64,000 nucleotides of DNA from Bacteroidales bacterium (GCA_017535665.1 JAFXTS010000030.1:80129-144128); one strand, 5' to 3'; counted from the first letter of the stretch, positions 45,892 to 55,782 are shown. The notes: generated by a model not told the origin, from the sequence alone. A program made the numbers and translations.

Positions 45892-47204
45892 GCCATCCGT
45901 CTGCGGATTCCCATTTCAAGGCGAAACAGTTCATCCCTCAGCCTGCTGAGATCTTCAGTGGTCCATTCGTCTAATGGGGCATTGTAGCAGTTAAGGAGAG
46001 TCTCTTCGATTTCAATGGCGCTATCGTGTTGGGCTTCCAACATAGTGTTCTGTTGTTCCATGTTTGTAGAGTTGAGTAGTAAGTTTAGTATTGAAGTGCT
46101 GTTGGTTTCGGGGAGCTCTCTTTTTAATTCTTGTGGGTAGTCTTGCCGCAGGAACTGCAGGATGCGCAACCCATCGGCTTTCTCGTGGAAGCTGCGGCGG
46201 AACTGCTCTACGGTGCGGGCGTTGGCGCGCAGCGGTCCCCACAGGTCGTCGGTTTTGAACTGCGCTTGAAGGAAGCGGGTGAAGTCGTTGTCGATATCCT
46301 CCGTGTAGAGGCGGTCGATGAGTTGGTAGGTGTCTGCCACCTTCTGGAAGGAGGCTGGACTGTAGAGCGGGTAGCTCTCCCAGTTGCCGGCGGCGCCTTT
46401 CATCATGGCGGGACCGGTACCGAAGGCGACGCGGTCGGAGAACCTGGCGGCCGGATAGACACACTCCTCGTTCCAGCTGCCCACCTCGCCCATCTTGCGG
46501 AGCTTTTGCAGCAGGTAGAAGTCCTCGCCGCTCTGTACGGGCGTGATGCCGCCGATCTTCTGCAGCGAGGTCGCCCGTACCACGATGGCGCTGCCGATGG
46601 CCGTGAACGAGTACGGACTGCCGATGGTCAGCATGTTGAGCGCATAGTGCCGCATGTAGATTTCGTAACGCAGGATGGCACGGTCTTTCTCCTCATCGCC
46701 GGTGAGGCGGTGGTAGTAGGGAACCGACAAGGCCACCCATGCAGGATGGCGTGTGAGGTTGCGGGCGACCGACTCGAAGTAGTCGGGGCCGAACTCGGTG
46801 TCGGCATCCATGCTGATGACAAGGTCGTGGCTGTTGGCCACCGACAGGATGTGGTCGAAGAGGGTTTTCCGTGCCCAGCCGACACCGTGCTTCTTGCCGT
46901 GCCAGCCATTGCCGGGCGAGGAACGGTCGATGATTTCTATCGGGAAGGGGGCGTGCGAGCGGTACTCTTCCACCCACTGCAGGAGGTCGGCATTGTGGTG
47001 GCATATCTCTACCTTGTCGGCGCTGTCCCACCATTCGTTGGGCTGGTTGATGCAGAGATATACGGTGAACGGATGGGAAGTGCGTTGCTGCGCGATGCAG
47101 TCGAGGGTGCGGGGCAGCCATTCCCGCTCATCCATGGCCGGTATGGCCACGTGGAGGTGGACTTCTGGGACAGCCGCAGGCAGATGAGGCTTATTTCCCT
47201 GCAC
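45888..47204 (-). CDS. Family 2 glycosyltransferase
   Basis: A 438-residue GT2 enzyme that should transfer a sugar from a nucleotide donor. It has the GT-A start VAIPAMDEREWLPRTLDCI, the metal-binding MDADTEFGPDYF and the acceptor-side SGEDFYLLQKL. There is no TM helix; a C-terminal extension of about 100 residues, rich in Glu and Asn, has no match I know. It overlaps the preceding sugar transferase by 14 bases, last gene of a four-gene polysaccharide operon. Confidence 0.88.
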   Translation of the reverse strand: MQGNKPHLPAAVPEVHLHVAIPAMDEREWLPRTLDCIAQQRTSHPFTVYLCINQPNEWWDSADKVEICHHNADLLQWVEEYRSHAPFPIEIIDRSSPGNGWHGKKHGVGWARKTLFDHILSVANSHDLVISMDADTEFGPDYFESVARNLTRHPAWVALSVPYYHRLTGDEEKDRAILRYEIYMRHYALNMLTIGSPYSFTAIGSAIVVRATSLQKIGGITPVQSGEDFYLLQKLRKMGEVGSWNEECVYPAARFSDRVAFGTGPAMMKGAAGNWESYPLYSPASFQKVADTYQLIDRLYTEDIDNDFTRFLQAQFKTDDLWGPLRANARTVEQFRRSFHEKADGLRILQFLRQDYPQELKRELPETNSTSILNLLLNSTNMEQQNTMLEAQHDSAIEIEETLLNCYNAPLDEWTTEDLSRLRDELFRLEMGIRRRMA

Positions 47205-48612
47205 GTTTTAAGACAATTAAAACTGTGTAAATGAGAATCTTGAGGTCGAGCTGTAACGACATGTTCTCAATATAGAGAATGTCCCAACGCAGCCGTTCAA
47301 TCATCTCATCCACATTTTCGGCATAGCCGAACTTGACCTCGCCCCATGAGGTGATGCCCGGGCGGATGCGGAACAGCAGTTTGTAGTAGGGGGCCTTCTC
47401 CACAATCTGGTCGATGTAGTATTGCCGCTCGGGACGCGGACCCACCAGCGACATGTCGCCAATCAGCACGTTGAAAAACTGCGGGGTCTCATCCAAGCGG
47501 GTTTTGCGCATGAACTTGCCGAATCGTGTGATACGGGGGTCGTGGGTGCTGGACAACTGCGGGGTGCTCTGTTCAGCATTCTCTACCATCGAACGGAATT
47601 TGATGATTTTGAAGGGCTTGCCATGCAGTCCGATACGTTCTTGTAGGTAAAAGACGGGGCCTTTCGACGAACTTTTTACCCCGATAATCAAGAAAAGATA
47701 CACCGGCAGCAGGATGATAATGGCTAAAAGAGAACAGAAAACGTCACAGCATCTTTTCAGGTGTTTTTGCCAGTCGGGAAGATAGTCGGGGGTGATGGAG
47801 ATGAGGGGTTCGTAAAGAACGGAAGATACTTTTACGGTTCCCATCAGCACGTCCTGCATCTGTGGTATGATCTTCAAATTCACATCATAATCCATGATCA
47901 TCGTGATGATGGATTCGATATGTTTGCGCTTCCCGTTTTGAATGGCAATTACCAACTCTTTGATTTCCTGCTCTTTGACAATTTCTACCAGTTGGTCGAT
48001 AGTGCCGCAGCAGGGCAGTACCTGTCCCATCACATCGGGGTCGTCATGGGCCATTTTGATATATCCGACGATGCAGTTGCCGGCATTGGGGTTGCGTTCC
48101 ACAATGGCCTTGTAGGTCTGCATGGCCACTTCGTCGCTGCCGATGATAAGGGTTCGGAAACTGATTTTACCGCTACGGATTTTATTAATGGTAGCAGTGG
48201 TGATGCACACACGGGGGATGTAGGTGGTGAAAAACTGCAGTCCCAGCAGAATCAAGAAGTACAGAAGGTAGTCGTTGTAAACAATGACATGGTCATCCAG
48301 AATGAAGGCAAAGAAAAAGAGGAGGCATCCGATAAGGGTGACAATCAGGGTGTTGCCGAGTTCTTTTAAGCGCGATTTTTGGAAAATCTTGTTATAACAG
48401 CCGGCGAAGGCATGCAGAAACACCCAGTAGAGTGGGCAGGCTCCCAGTCCGATGTAAAATTTGTAGTCGTTGAAAAGGGACTCGTTAAGATGCTGGAATA
48501 CAGAGTGATCTACATTGTATTTTCGGAAAGTGAAAAACAAGCACCACGTGATGATCGAGGCTAAGATATCGAAGAAAAGATAGAGGAAGATAACTTGTTT
48601 TCTATGTGACAT
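47191..48612 (-). CDS. Polyprenyl-phosphate sugar-1-phosphate transferase
   Basis: A 473-residue initiating transferase (WbaP/WcaJ type) that puts a sugar phosphate on undecaprenyl phosphate to begin polysaccharide assembly. There are four N-terminal TM helices (about 10-125), a CoA-binding-like domain (NIPRTLIIGSDE-type region near LIIGSDEVAMQTYKAI) and a C-terminal Bac_transf domain: KRCCDVFCSLLAII, GPVFYLQERIGLHGKPF, KFRSMVENAE, TRLDETPQFFNVLIGDMSLVGPRP and the RPGITSWGEVKFGY segment. All catalytic parts are intact. Confidence 0.93.
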   Translation of the reverse strand: MSHRKQVIFLYLFFDILASIITWCLFFTFRKYNVDHSVFQHLNESLFNDYKFYIGLGACPLYWVFLHAFAGCYNKIFQKSRLKELGNTLIVTLIGCLLFFFAFILDDHVIVYNDYLLYFLILLGLQFFTTYIPRVCITTATINKIRSGKISFRTLIIGSDEVAMQTYKAIVERNPNAGNCIVGYIKMAHDDPDVMGQVLPCCGTIDQLVEIVKEQEIKELVIAIQNGKRKHIESIITMIMDYDVNLKIIPQMQDVLMGTVKVSSVLYEPLISITPDYLPDWQKHLKRCCDVFCSLLAIIILLPVYLFLIIGVKSSSKGPVFYLQERIGLHGKPFKIIKFRSMVENAEQSTPQLSSTHDPRITRFGKFMRKTRLDETPQFFNVLIGDMSLVGPRPERQYYIDQIVEKAPYYKLLFRIRPGITSWGEVKFGYAENVDEMIERLRWDILYIENMSLQLDLKILIYTVLIVLKRAGK

Positions 48613-48618
48613 CGCGGA

Positions 48619-49542
48619 TTAGTAACTGGTGATGTAGATAACTTTAATATTGTCGAAATAAAGGTGTACAGGGTTGCTGTCGTCGCGGCCTCCGGAGAGT
48701 TGCACTCGGTAGTTGATGGCATTCAGTGAGTTGCGGTGTACCGACTTGGTGAGATTGACATAGATTTTTTTCCATTGTGGACCGGCGTTGGCCACCACGA
48801 GCGGTTCGGAGGTGGTGACGGAGGTGGTGGACTTATCCACCAGCATGGTGACGGTGAACTCGGCGGACTCCACATCGCAGCGGTAATCCATTTCGAGGAA
48901 GATGTCGGCGGGAAGCACGTTGCCAAAGGTCATGTCGCTGGAGATGACCTCAAATTCGGTGATGGAATCCACATCCATGGAGATTCTGCCGATGCGGTTG
49001 ATGGGCTCTTCCGGGTCGGCGATATGCTCAAAGTTGATGCCGTTGTCTTTCGACGGGTGGAAGACGCTGTTATAGTCTTTGGTAAAGTTTTCGATGAACT
49101 CGAAATGAGTGGTCGGAGCGTATTTGAAGGTGATATTCTCCACGTCAAGGATTTCACCATTATGCAAGCTGGCGGTCATGGAGTAGGCGTTCACAAACGG
49201 GTAGCGGGGGCGCATGGTGGAGACGCCGTTCAACTTTACTCCAGGAAAAATGGAGAAAACGGTGCTGTCGCTGTTGAAGATGACGGGTACTTTGCAGGGC
49301 ATCTCCCATGTGCCGAGGGTGGCAGCGTTGGCATATACCCATAGGTCAGGGAATTTCTGATTGGCGATGGAGGCCAGTTCGCTGGCATCGTAGTTGGTGC
49401 CATGCTCTTGATTGAACGTGCTGACATCCATATTGATAGTGGTGGATTCACTGAAATTAAGGTATGCGACCTTGATTTCCTCTCTATGGCAGCCCGCAAG
49501 AAGTCCTGTGAGAAATATGAAAAGTAGTAGCGCTTTTTTCAT
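48619..49542 (-). CDS. Lipoprotein of unknown function in polysaccharide cluster
   Basis: A 307-residue lipoprotein (lipobox LLAGCHRE, Cys18). The mature part reads as two beta-sandwich units: one near 30-190, and a C-terminal one ending VHLYFDNIKVIYI, which is like the end of carbohydrate-binding jelly-roll domains (strand pattern YFDNIKV). I do not recognise a named family. It sits between two sugar-handling membrane genes, so a role in surface glycan is possible but unproven. Confidence 0.72.
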   Translation of the reverse strand: MKKALLLFIFLTGLLAGCHREEIKVAYLNFSESTTINMDVSTFNQEHGTNYDASELASIANQKFPDLWVYANAATLGTWEMPCKVPVIFNSDSTVFSIFPGVKLNGVSTMRPRYPFVNAYSMTASLHNGEILDVENITFKYAPTTHFEFIENFTKDYNSVFHPSKDNGINFEHIADPEEPINRIGRISMDVDSITEFEVISSDMTFGNVLPADIFLEMDYRCDVESAEFTVTMLVDKSTTSVTTSEPLVVANAGPQWKKIYVNLTKSVHRNSLNAINYRVQLSGGRDDSNPVHLYFDNIKVIYITSY

Positions 49543-49579
49543 GTTGTTACAACGAGATTTTCAACCTATTTATTTTATA

Positions 49580-51505
49580 TTAGATGGAATCGGTAGAAAT
49601 TTCTTCTGGTTCTAAGATTTCCTGTGGTTCTCTGATTTCGCGGGCATCGGGCAGGGGAGAAGTTTGCGGGGTGATAGCGTTTGTGGGGATGGGAGTCCCA
49701 TGAATGAGTTCGGGCATTTCGGGGGTGGAGGTGGTGTCGGGAATATGACGAAGATGGGATTTATGCAGGATGATAGCGATAGGTTTGTTTTCCACATATA
49801 TCTTTTTGATGGCTCTGCGGTTCTCCCAGCGTTTGTTCAGCAGTTGCTGGGCAGGCACGGCATTCGCAAAGGAGATGAAGTAATCCCATTGGGCGGTGTC
49901 GCTTTTTTGTAAAGAGGTGTGGGTGAGGGAGAAGATGTCGTTGTATTGGCGGAAATAGTAGTCGCAGCCTGCGTTGCCGTCTGTGAAGACCTTGATGCGG
50001 GCGGTATCGTGATGGATAGTAGCATTTTCGATCAGCCAGCGGCAGACGGCCTTGTTGGCATTCTCCCCTTCGTCAATGGCGTATTTCCCGTATGCGTTAG
50101 CGATGCCGCCTGACAATTCGTTGAAATATACCTCGAGAGTTCTGTAGTGGAAGAAGATGTGGCGCAGAGGCATCAGGCATAACAGCAGCACTAAACTCAC
50201 GATGACAAAGTTGGTATATTTGTCGTCGATTTTGCGAAGAATGCCTTCGTAGCCGGCCGCCGCGAACATGACGATAAACGGGTATATCATCAGGTAGATG
50301 GCCCAGCCGTCGTAAATCTCGCAGGTCTCGCCTTTGAGAGTCCACAGCGGGTGGAGCGTGGCGAGCAGCAGGATGATGATGTTGGTGAAGTGAATCTTTT
50401 TCACCACCTGCTTGACTACGGTCAGATGTACCAGCGCGCCGATAATCACTAACAGCGGCACAGTGAACTGCATTCTTTGCAGGATGAAACCAACCGTGAG
50501 GTCGTGGGTGGACACCATCTGTCCGCCCCACAGGAGTTGTGTAACGGGTTGGTGCTGTGCCATTTTCAGGATGCCCGAACTGGGGAAGAGTGCGATGGAG
50601 CCGATGCCCTGTAGCGGACAAAGCAGGTAGAGCACATAGACGGTCGCTACCACGCCAATCATGATGAGCAGGAGTTTCCCAAAATTACGGAAGTAGCTTT
50701 TAGTAAAGAATTTAGAGATGGGATTGGCGAGGATGAAGGAGAGGGTGACACTGATCAGCAGGTAGTGCAGCAGAACGAAACCGCCCACGTGGATGGCGTT
50801 GGCCATAGCGATGCTCAGGACGATGAACACCAGTCGCTTCCATTTTAGAATGGGCAGTTCACCAATCAGGATGAAGATCTGGTGGACGGCAAGGAGGTAG
50901 AAGAAGGTGAAGGAGATGTCGGCGAGGTTGCCGAACGACTGTCCGAAAAAGTGGGGCGACAAGGCGAGCATCAGCCCGCCGAAGAAGGCGGCCCGCCATC
51001 TGAAAAGGTTCATCAGGAACGACCCCATCACCACGATTATGAGCCAGGCAAACAGGGCGCCGATGACGTGACGGAAGTCGTAAACGCTCTCAATATGAAG
51101 CCATTTAGTAGTGCAATAGCACAGAAAATCAACGATTTGCGTTTGTGTTTTGGCGTTGGAATATTGAAGGATTTCAGGATTATCGTCAGCATAATACTGA
51201 TAAAGCAGCTCGGCACGGTGGTGTTGTTCGATCTCTTTATCGGAAATGCCGTTCTTCACTCCGATGATGGGAAGCGCAATGAGCAGCACGAGGCACAGCA
51301 GGTAGTACAGGTATTTGAACACATCATCTTTCCCGTTGATAGAGATGGAGAAGAAGTCTTTCTTGAGATGTTGGAACTTGTACCGGCGGATGTTTTCGTT
51401 GGAGATTCGGATTTCCGCCACCTCATACTCGAAGACACTCCTCGGGTAGAGGATTTGGTACTTGAGTTTCTTCAGCTTGAGTTTGATGGAATCCTTGATG
51501 CTCAC
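49580..51505 (-). CDS. Multi-pass membrane glycosyltransferase-like protein (GT39/ArnT type)
   Basis: A 641-residue protein with about eleven TM helices between residues 65 and 470 and soluble ends. Loop 1 after helix 1 carries acidic residues and the topology (first TM, large loop with SDKEIEQHHRAELLYQYY, then hydrophobic core) resembles the dolichol-phosphate mannosyltransferase/ArnT fold. The C-terminal soluble part ends in a Pro/Glu/Thr-rich tail. Sequence support for the exact family is weak. It is first in the operon with lipoprotein, sugar transferase and GT2 genes. Confidence 0.75.
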   Translation of the reverse strand: MSIKDSIKLKLKKLKYQILYPRSVFEYEVAEIRISNENIRRYKFQHLKKDFFSISINGKDDVFKYLYYLLCLVLLIALPIIGVKNGISDKEIEQHHRAELLYQYYADDNPEILQYSNAKTQTQIVDFLCYCTTKWLHIESVYDFRHVIGALFAWLIIVVMGSFLMNLFRWRAAFFGGLMLALSPHFFGQSFGNLADISFTFFYLLAVHQIFILIGELPILKWKRLVFIVLSIAMANAIHVGGFVLLHYLLISVTLSFILANPISKFFTKSYFRNFGKLLLIMIGVVATVYVLYLLCPLQGIGSIALFPSSGILKMAQHQPVTQLLWGGQMVSTHDLTVGFILQRMQFTVPLLVIIGALVHLTVVKQVVKKIHFTNIIILLLATLHPLWTLKGETCEIYDGWAIYLMIYPFIVMFAAAGYEGILRKIDDKYTNFVIVSLVLLLCLMPLRHIFFHYRTLEVYFNELSGGIANAYGKYAIDEGENANKAVCRWLIENATIHHDTARIKVFTDGNAGCDYYFRQYNDIFSLTHTSLQKSDTAQWDYFISFANAVPAQQLLNKRWENRRAIKKIYVENKPIAIILHKSHLRHIPDTTSTPEMPELIHGTPIPTNAITPQTSPLPDAREIREPQEILEPEEISTDSI

Positions 51506-51525
51506 GGAAATGAAATTTGGAGCGA

Positions 51526-51533
51526 CAAATTTA
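51526..51533 (-). promoter_or_regulatory. -7 promoter box for polysaccharide operon
   Basis: CAAATTTA on the plus strand (TAAATTTG on minus), 20 bases upstream of the 51505 start. Confidence 0.5.
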
Positions 51534-51575
51534 CACTAATTTTTTCAAATGCGTGTGGGGTGTGTGGGGTGACGC

Positions 51576-51612
51576 AAAAAAGACTTGCCGCCGTTGGTGG
51601 CAAGTCTTTTTC
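51576..51612 (-). terminator. Terminator of the ftsX-to-zinc-ribbon operon
   Basis: A perfect 12-bp stem, AAAAGACTTGCC (51578-51589) with GGCAAGTCTTTT (51599-51610), 9-base loop, flanked by an A run that is a T run for the minus strand. It follows the zinc-ribbon stop by about 20 bases. Confidence 0.9.
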
Positions 51613-51630
51613 TAAAGTGTTTTCAGAAGA

Positions 51631-52518
51631 CTATTCTTTGTTCTCCTGATTATTTTTTTCGTGTTCTTCTACCAATTGCTTGTCGATGAAGATACGACCG
51701 CAGGCTTCGCACACGATGATTTTCTTGTGCAAGCGGATGTCGAGTTGGCGCTGCGGGGGGATGGTGCTGAAGCAACCACCGCAGGCGTCACGTTCAATCT
51801 GCACGATGGCCAGACCGTTGCGGGCGTTCTTGCGGATGCGCTCGAAAGCGTTGAGCAGACGCGGCTCGATTTTGGATTTGTAAACTTCAGCCTCTTTGCG
51901 CAACTCGGTCTCTTTCTCTTCGGTTTCGGCCAGGATGCCTTTTAGCTCGCCTTTCTTCTGGTTCAGAATTTCCTGTAATTCATTCACCTTCTCTTCAAAT
52001 CCCTTAATCTCTTCGGTCTTTGCTTCGACAGTGGCATTGTGTTTGGTTTTGTTTTTCTCAGAAAGTTGAATTTCAAGGGTTTGGAATTCGATCTCCTTGG
52101 CCAAAGACTCATATTCGCGGTTGTTGCGAACATTCTGCTGCTGCTCAGTGTAGCGTTTGATGAGCGCTTGGGCTTCCATGATCTTGGCATTTTCGCCTGC
52201 GATCTTGGCCTGGATCTCCTTGATATCGGCTTGGTATTTGGCGATACGGGTCTTCAGACCTTCGAGGGCGTCTTCCAGATCGCGCACCTCGTTGGGGAGC
52301 TCACCTCTTTCCACCAAAATCTTGTCGATTTTGGAGCACACCTGCTGCAGATAATAGAGGGACAGCAGTTTCTGGGCGATGCTCAGCTCTTCTTGAAGCT
52401 GTTCGGCAGTTTCTTCTTCTTTACGCTCAATAATAATTTCTTTGGTGTCGGTCGAGGGGATGGTTACTTCGACAACTTCGGGAGCCGCGGCTTCTTCGTT
52501 TACTTTCTTCTTTGCCAT
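51631..52518 (-). CDS. Coiled-coil C4 zinc-ribbon protein (CdsZ/DUF164 family)
   Basis: A 295-residue protein starting at 52518 (MAKKKVNEEAAAPEVV); the earlier frame opening at 52563 was rejected as it lies in the nif3 tail. A long coiled coil (about 60-235, rich in Glu and Lys) leads to a zinc ribbon with CGGCFSTIPPQ and VCEACGRIFI. The pairing with nif3 is common in Bacteroidota and other bacteria. Function is not established; members have been linked to chaperoning or nucleic-acid binding. Confidence 0.92.
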   Translation of the reverse strand: MAKKKVNEEAAAPEVVEVTIPSTDTKEIIIERKEEETAEQLQEELSIAQKLLSLYYLQQVCSKIDKILVERGELPNEVRDLEDALEGLKTRIAKYQADIKEIQAKIAGENAKIMEAQALIKRYTEQQQNVRNNREYESLAKEIEFQTLEIQLSEKNKTKHNATVEAKTEEIKGFEEKVNELQEILNQKKGELKGILAETEEKETELRKEAEVYKSKIEPRLLNAFERIRKNARNGLAIVQIERDACGGCFSTIPPQRQLDIRLHKKIIVCEACGRIFIDKQLVEEHEKNNQENKE

Positions 52519-52549
52519 ACTATTTTCTGTAATATTTTGATTAACAATA

Positions 52550-53647
52550 TTATATGATGCCAATTTTCATTTTTTCCACTTCTGCAAATGAAACGGCAAA
52601 ATTACTAAAATTTTCTTTTAATTCGTTATAAATTATTTCTTTTACAAATTGTTCACTTTCGAGGTGCCCGATGTCGGCGATAATCATCCTTCCGTCTGCG
52701 GTATGGAAGTCGTGGTATTTGATGTCGCCGCTGATGTAGATGTCGGCTTTAGCGGCCATCGCGTCTGAGATGAACGAGCTGCCGCCACCCCCGCACACGG
52801 CCACGCGCCGCACCAGTTTCGACAAATTTCCATAATATTTCACCGCCTCCACGCCGAAAGTCTCCTTTACGTGGCGCAGAAACGCTTCCCCCTCCACTGC
52901 CTCCGCCAAGTTGCCCACTCGTCCCAGCCCGACTGTACGGGAAGGATTCTCCAACCGATAGATGTCGAAAGCGGGTTCCTCGTAGGGGTGGTTGGCGTAA
53001 AGTGCCTGTATGACTGTGCGTTGCAGATGTGCTGGGAACACCATCTCCACACGTTCCTCTTCTACCGTCTCGCGTTTTCCAGCCGTCCCGATGAACGGAT
53101 TGGCCGCTTCGTTGGGACGGAATCCGCCTTCGCCATGTACGCGGTAAGCGCACTGCTCGTAGTTGCCCAACCGTCCGCAGCCCACAGCAAACAAGGCCTC
53201 CTGCACCTTCTTGCAGTGGCTCTCTGGCACGAAGAAGGCAATTTTTCGCAGGTTGCCATCGGCGGGACTCAGCACTTCCACATCGTGCAACCCGAGTTTG
53301 GCGGCGAAAAGGTCGTTTACCCCGCCTGGCGCACTGTCGAGGTTGGTGTGCATCGAGTAAAGTACCATCTTGTGTTCCAGCGCCTTGCAGATGATGCGCC
53401 CCACGCGATGGGTGGGCTCCACCTTCATGATGCCCTTCCGCAGAATCAGCGGATGGTGCGAAATCACCAAATTAGCATTGAGGGCGATGGCCTCGTCGAT
53501 GGTGGCATCTGACATCTCAAAGCAAACCAATACCCCTGTAATTTCGCGCTCTTTGTCGCCGCACTGTATGCCGCAATTGTCGAAATCCTCCTGATAGGAG
53601 AGGGGAAATTTTTGCTCTAAGTGTGATAATACTTCCTTGATTTTCAT
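52550..53647 (-). CDS. Nif3-like dinuclear metal centre protein
   Basis: A 365-residue Nif3/YbgI family protein (ATG at 53645-53647, MKIKEVLSHLEQKFPLSYQE). Key parts: DFDNCGIQCGD, VISHHPLILRKGI (metal-binding His pair), VLYSMHTNLDSAPGGVNDLFA and a C-terminal ISGDIKYHDFHTAD. The longer form, with a PII-like insert between the two metal halves (about 130-235), is the usual Bacteroidota type. Often annotated as GTP cyclohydrolase I type 2, but the biochemical role is unsettled. 10 bases after uppP. Confidence 0.95.
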   Translation of the reverse strand: MKIKEVLSHLEQKFPLSYQEDFDNCGIQCGDKEREITGVLVCFEMSDATIDEAIALNANLVISHHPLILRKGIMKVEPTHRVGRIICKALEHKMVLYSMHTNLDSAPGGVNDLFAAKLGLHDVEVLSPADGNLRKIAFFVPESHCKKVQEALFAVGCGRLGNYEQCAYRVHGEGGFRPNEAANPFIGTAGKRETVEEERVEMVFPAHLQRTVIQALYANHPYEEPAFDIYRLENPSRTVGLGRVGNLAEAVEGEAFLRHVKETFGVEAVKYYGNLSKLVRRVAVCGGGGSSFISDAMAAKADIYISGDIKYHDFHTADGRMIIADIGHLESEQFVKEIIYNELKENFSNFAVSFAEVEKMKIGII

Positions 53648-53657
53648 TATGTTATAA

Positions 53658-54485
53658 TTATTTGGCAAGGCTGGCAAAAATGATAGACAGGATGCCGGCG
53701 GCGGCGCAATAGACGGAGAACCAGGCGAGGTTGGCGCGCTTGACGAGGGAAATCATCCATTTGCAGGCGAAGAGTCCGGAGATGTAGGCGGCCACAAAAC
53801 CGCAGATGAGGGCGGTGGCGGAGATGCCGGAGCTGGCCACGCTGAAATTACCGCCGATGAGGTCGAGGAAGCATTCGCCAAGGATGGGGATGATGACCAT
53901 GAGGAAGGAGAACTGTGCCACCTCCTCTTTCTTCACGCCGAGGAGCAGTCCGGTGGCGATGGTGGTGCCGGATCGTGAGAGTCCGGGCAGCACGGCCACG
54001 GCCTGTGCGATACCGATGATGAAGGCCGACAGGTAGCCGACGGGCTTGCTCTCTTTGAATTTCACGAACTTGGTGAGGGCGAGCAGCAGGGCGGTTACCA
54101 ACAGCATGATACCCACCAACAGCAGGCCTTCGCCGAAGAGTGCTTCCACCTTGTGTTTGAAGAACATGCCCACGATGAAGACGGGAATCATGGAGAGGAG
54201 GATTTTGCCGACGTAGTGCGTTTCGGGACTCCAGTTGCAGACGTGTTGCTCCTCGCACCATTCCAACTTGAGGAAACGGGTGAGCAGTCGCCACACTTCG
54301 CGCCACAAAACGGTGAGGGTCGCTAAAACGGTAGCTCCGTGCACGATGGTCTCAAACACCACATTCTCAGAATGTTCCACCCCGAGAATTTCTTGTCCGA
54401 TGATGAGATGTCCGCTACTGCTGACGGGCAGAAATTCCGTCAGACCTTGTATGATGCCTAAGATGATGGCTTCAAACCACTCCAT
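53658..54485 (-). CDS. uppP: Undecaprenyl-diphosphatase
   Basis: Recycles undecaprenyl diphosphate to the monophosphate for wall and polysaccharide synthesis; gives bacitracin tolerance. The 275-residue polytopic protein has the motifs GLTEFLPVSSSGHLIIGQ and VLPGLSRSGTTIATGLLLG, with the conserved acidic and Arg residues. Eight TM helices are expected. Its start overlaps the DUF3098 stop by one base (TAATG). Confidence 0.97.
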   Translation of the reverse strand: MEWFEAIILGIIQGLTEFLPVSSSGHLIIGQEILGVEHSENVVFETIVHGATVLATLTVLWREVWRLLTRFLKLEWCEEQHVCNWSPETHYVGKILLSMIPVFIVGMFFKHKVEALFGEGLLLVGIMLLVTALLLALTKFVKFKESKPVGYLSAFIIGIAQAVAVLPGLSRSGTTIATGLLLGVKKEEVAQFSFLMVIIPILGECFLDLIGGNFSVASSGISATALICGFVAAYISGLFACKWMISLVKRANLAWFSVYCAAAGILSIIFASLAK

Positions 54486-54814
54486 TATTGTTCAGCTGGT
54501 TGGTTGTCTTTTTTCTTGTCGGGGAAGCGCAGCATGATGGCGAAAACCTCGATGACCAGGCCGGCGAGGATGGTGATGGGTGCCACCACCAGTCGGCGGG
54601 TGTCGAAGATGTCGGTGCTGAACTGGTTGGGGTCGTCGGAGCCGCCGCCGGTGAGCAGGATATAGCCCACGAAAGCGACCACCACGCCGATGCCCATCAG
54701 GATATAGTTGGGCATTCTGAAGAGGGGCGTTTTAGGACCTTGTTCTTTTTTGCCGTACACGCGATAGTTGGTCTGTGCCGTGTTTTTTTGTTCGGTTTTA
54801 ATAACAGTTGCCAT
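54485..54814 (-). CDS. DUF3098 family membrane protein
   Basis: A 109-residue protein with two TM helices (about 35-55 and 77-95) separated by a short loop with FDTRRLVVAPI. This pattern (LFRMPNYILMGIGV..., FDTRR...) marks the DUF3098 family of Bacteroidota, always found between ftsX and uppP. No function known; the conserved position suggests an envelope or division role. 2 bases after the ftsX stop. Confidence 0.92.
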   Translation of the reverse strand: MATVIKTEQKNTAQTNYRVYGKKEQGPKTPLFRMPNYILMGIGVVVAFVGYILLTGGGSDDPNQFSTDIFDTRRLVVAPITILAGLVIEVFAIMLRFPDKKKDNQPAEQ

Positions 54815-54816
54815 AG

Positions 54817-55782
54817 TTATAAGTATAAGCTATCGGGATTGATTTTAATATATCGGTTGGTGAAAATGAGGGCGGAGATGGTGGTGAAGAGGATGCTGAA
54901 GCAGAAGAGTCCGCCGAGCAGGAGGGAGAGGTAGAGGTATTTTTCGGTGGAGGTGAATTGGGCGAAGTTGATGAAGTTGGGGAGTATATTTTGTCCGGCG
55001 ATGAGCACGAGGGCGATGCCGGCAGTGGCGATGGCTCCGCCGATGAGTCCTTGAACGAATCCTTTGGTGAGGAAGGGTTTGCGTACGAAACTGCGGGTGG
55101 CACCGATGAGTAGCAGACTTCTGATATTGAATCGTTTAGCATAAATATTGAGTCGTAATGAGTTGCCGATGAGGATGAGGGAGATGAAGAGGAATACGCC
55201 GCAGATGCCGAGCACAATCCACTGGGTGGTGTACAGGTTGGTCTGGATGAATTCCGCGATGATATCGGGGTAGGTCACCTCCTGCACTTTTTCATTGCGT
55301 TTGATGAATTGAACGACTTTGGCGAGCGAGTCAGCATTGGTATATTCGGGTTTGAGTGTCAGGATGATGGAGGCGTTGATGGGGTTGTCGGTATATTTTT
55401 CGAAGTCGTTGCGGAGGAGTTTCTTGGTGATTTCGATATTTTCGGCGCGGGAGGAGAAGCGGGACGTGGCGACGAAGGGCTCGCGTTTGAGGGTGAGTTC
55501 ATAGTCGCGGATGTCGGATTCTGGGACGGCCTGGTTGACGGTGGTGACCACGGTGGCGGAATCGACGGTGCTGGTGGTCTGCTGCGGGGTAGTGGCGAAG
55601 AACAGCACCTCGAGTTCGAGGTTTTGGGAGATGTTTCGCAGATATTGGGTGGAGAAAAAGGCCAGAACTGCGATGAGCCCCACGAAAAACATAGTGAGGG
55701 CGATGCTGCAAATGGATCCTAAAGAGGAAAATGCCAGTCTGGCTTTGGTGATTTTATCTAATGATTCCGGTTGTTTTCCCAT
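54817..55782 (-). CDS. ftsX: Cell division protein FtsX
   Basis: Membrane half of the FtsEX complex that controls septal wall hydrolysis. The start at 55782 (MGKQPESLDKITKARLAFSS) was chosen over an upstream in-frame ATG that lies beyond the -7 box. The 321-residue product has the N-terminal TM helix, a periplasmic domain (about 50-185) and three further TM helices. ftsE is not in this window, as is normal in Bacteroidota. First gene of the five-gene operon. Confidence 0.94.
   Translation of the reverse strand: MGKQPESLDKITKARLAFSSLGSICSIALTMFFVGLIAVLAFFSTQYLRNISQNLELEVLFFATTPQQTTSTVDSATVVTTVNQAVPESDIRDYELTLKREPFVATSRFSSRAENIEITKKLLRNDFEKYTDNPINASIILTLKPEYTNADSLAKVVQFIKRNEKVQEVTYPDIIAEFIQTNLYTTQWIVLGICGVFLFISLILIGNSLRLNIYAKRFNIRSLLLIGATRSFVRKPFLTKGFVQGLIGGAIATAGIALVLIAGQNILPNFINFAQFTSTEKYLYLSLLLGGLFCFSILFTTISALIFTNRYIKINPDSLYL

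Noticed and set aside
46131..47234. 367-codon open frame antisense to the GT2 gene
   Set aside because: The GT2 frame has GT-A motifs and overlaps its operon partner. The other frame is a composition shadow.
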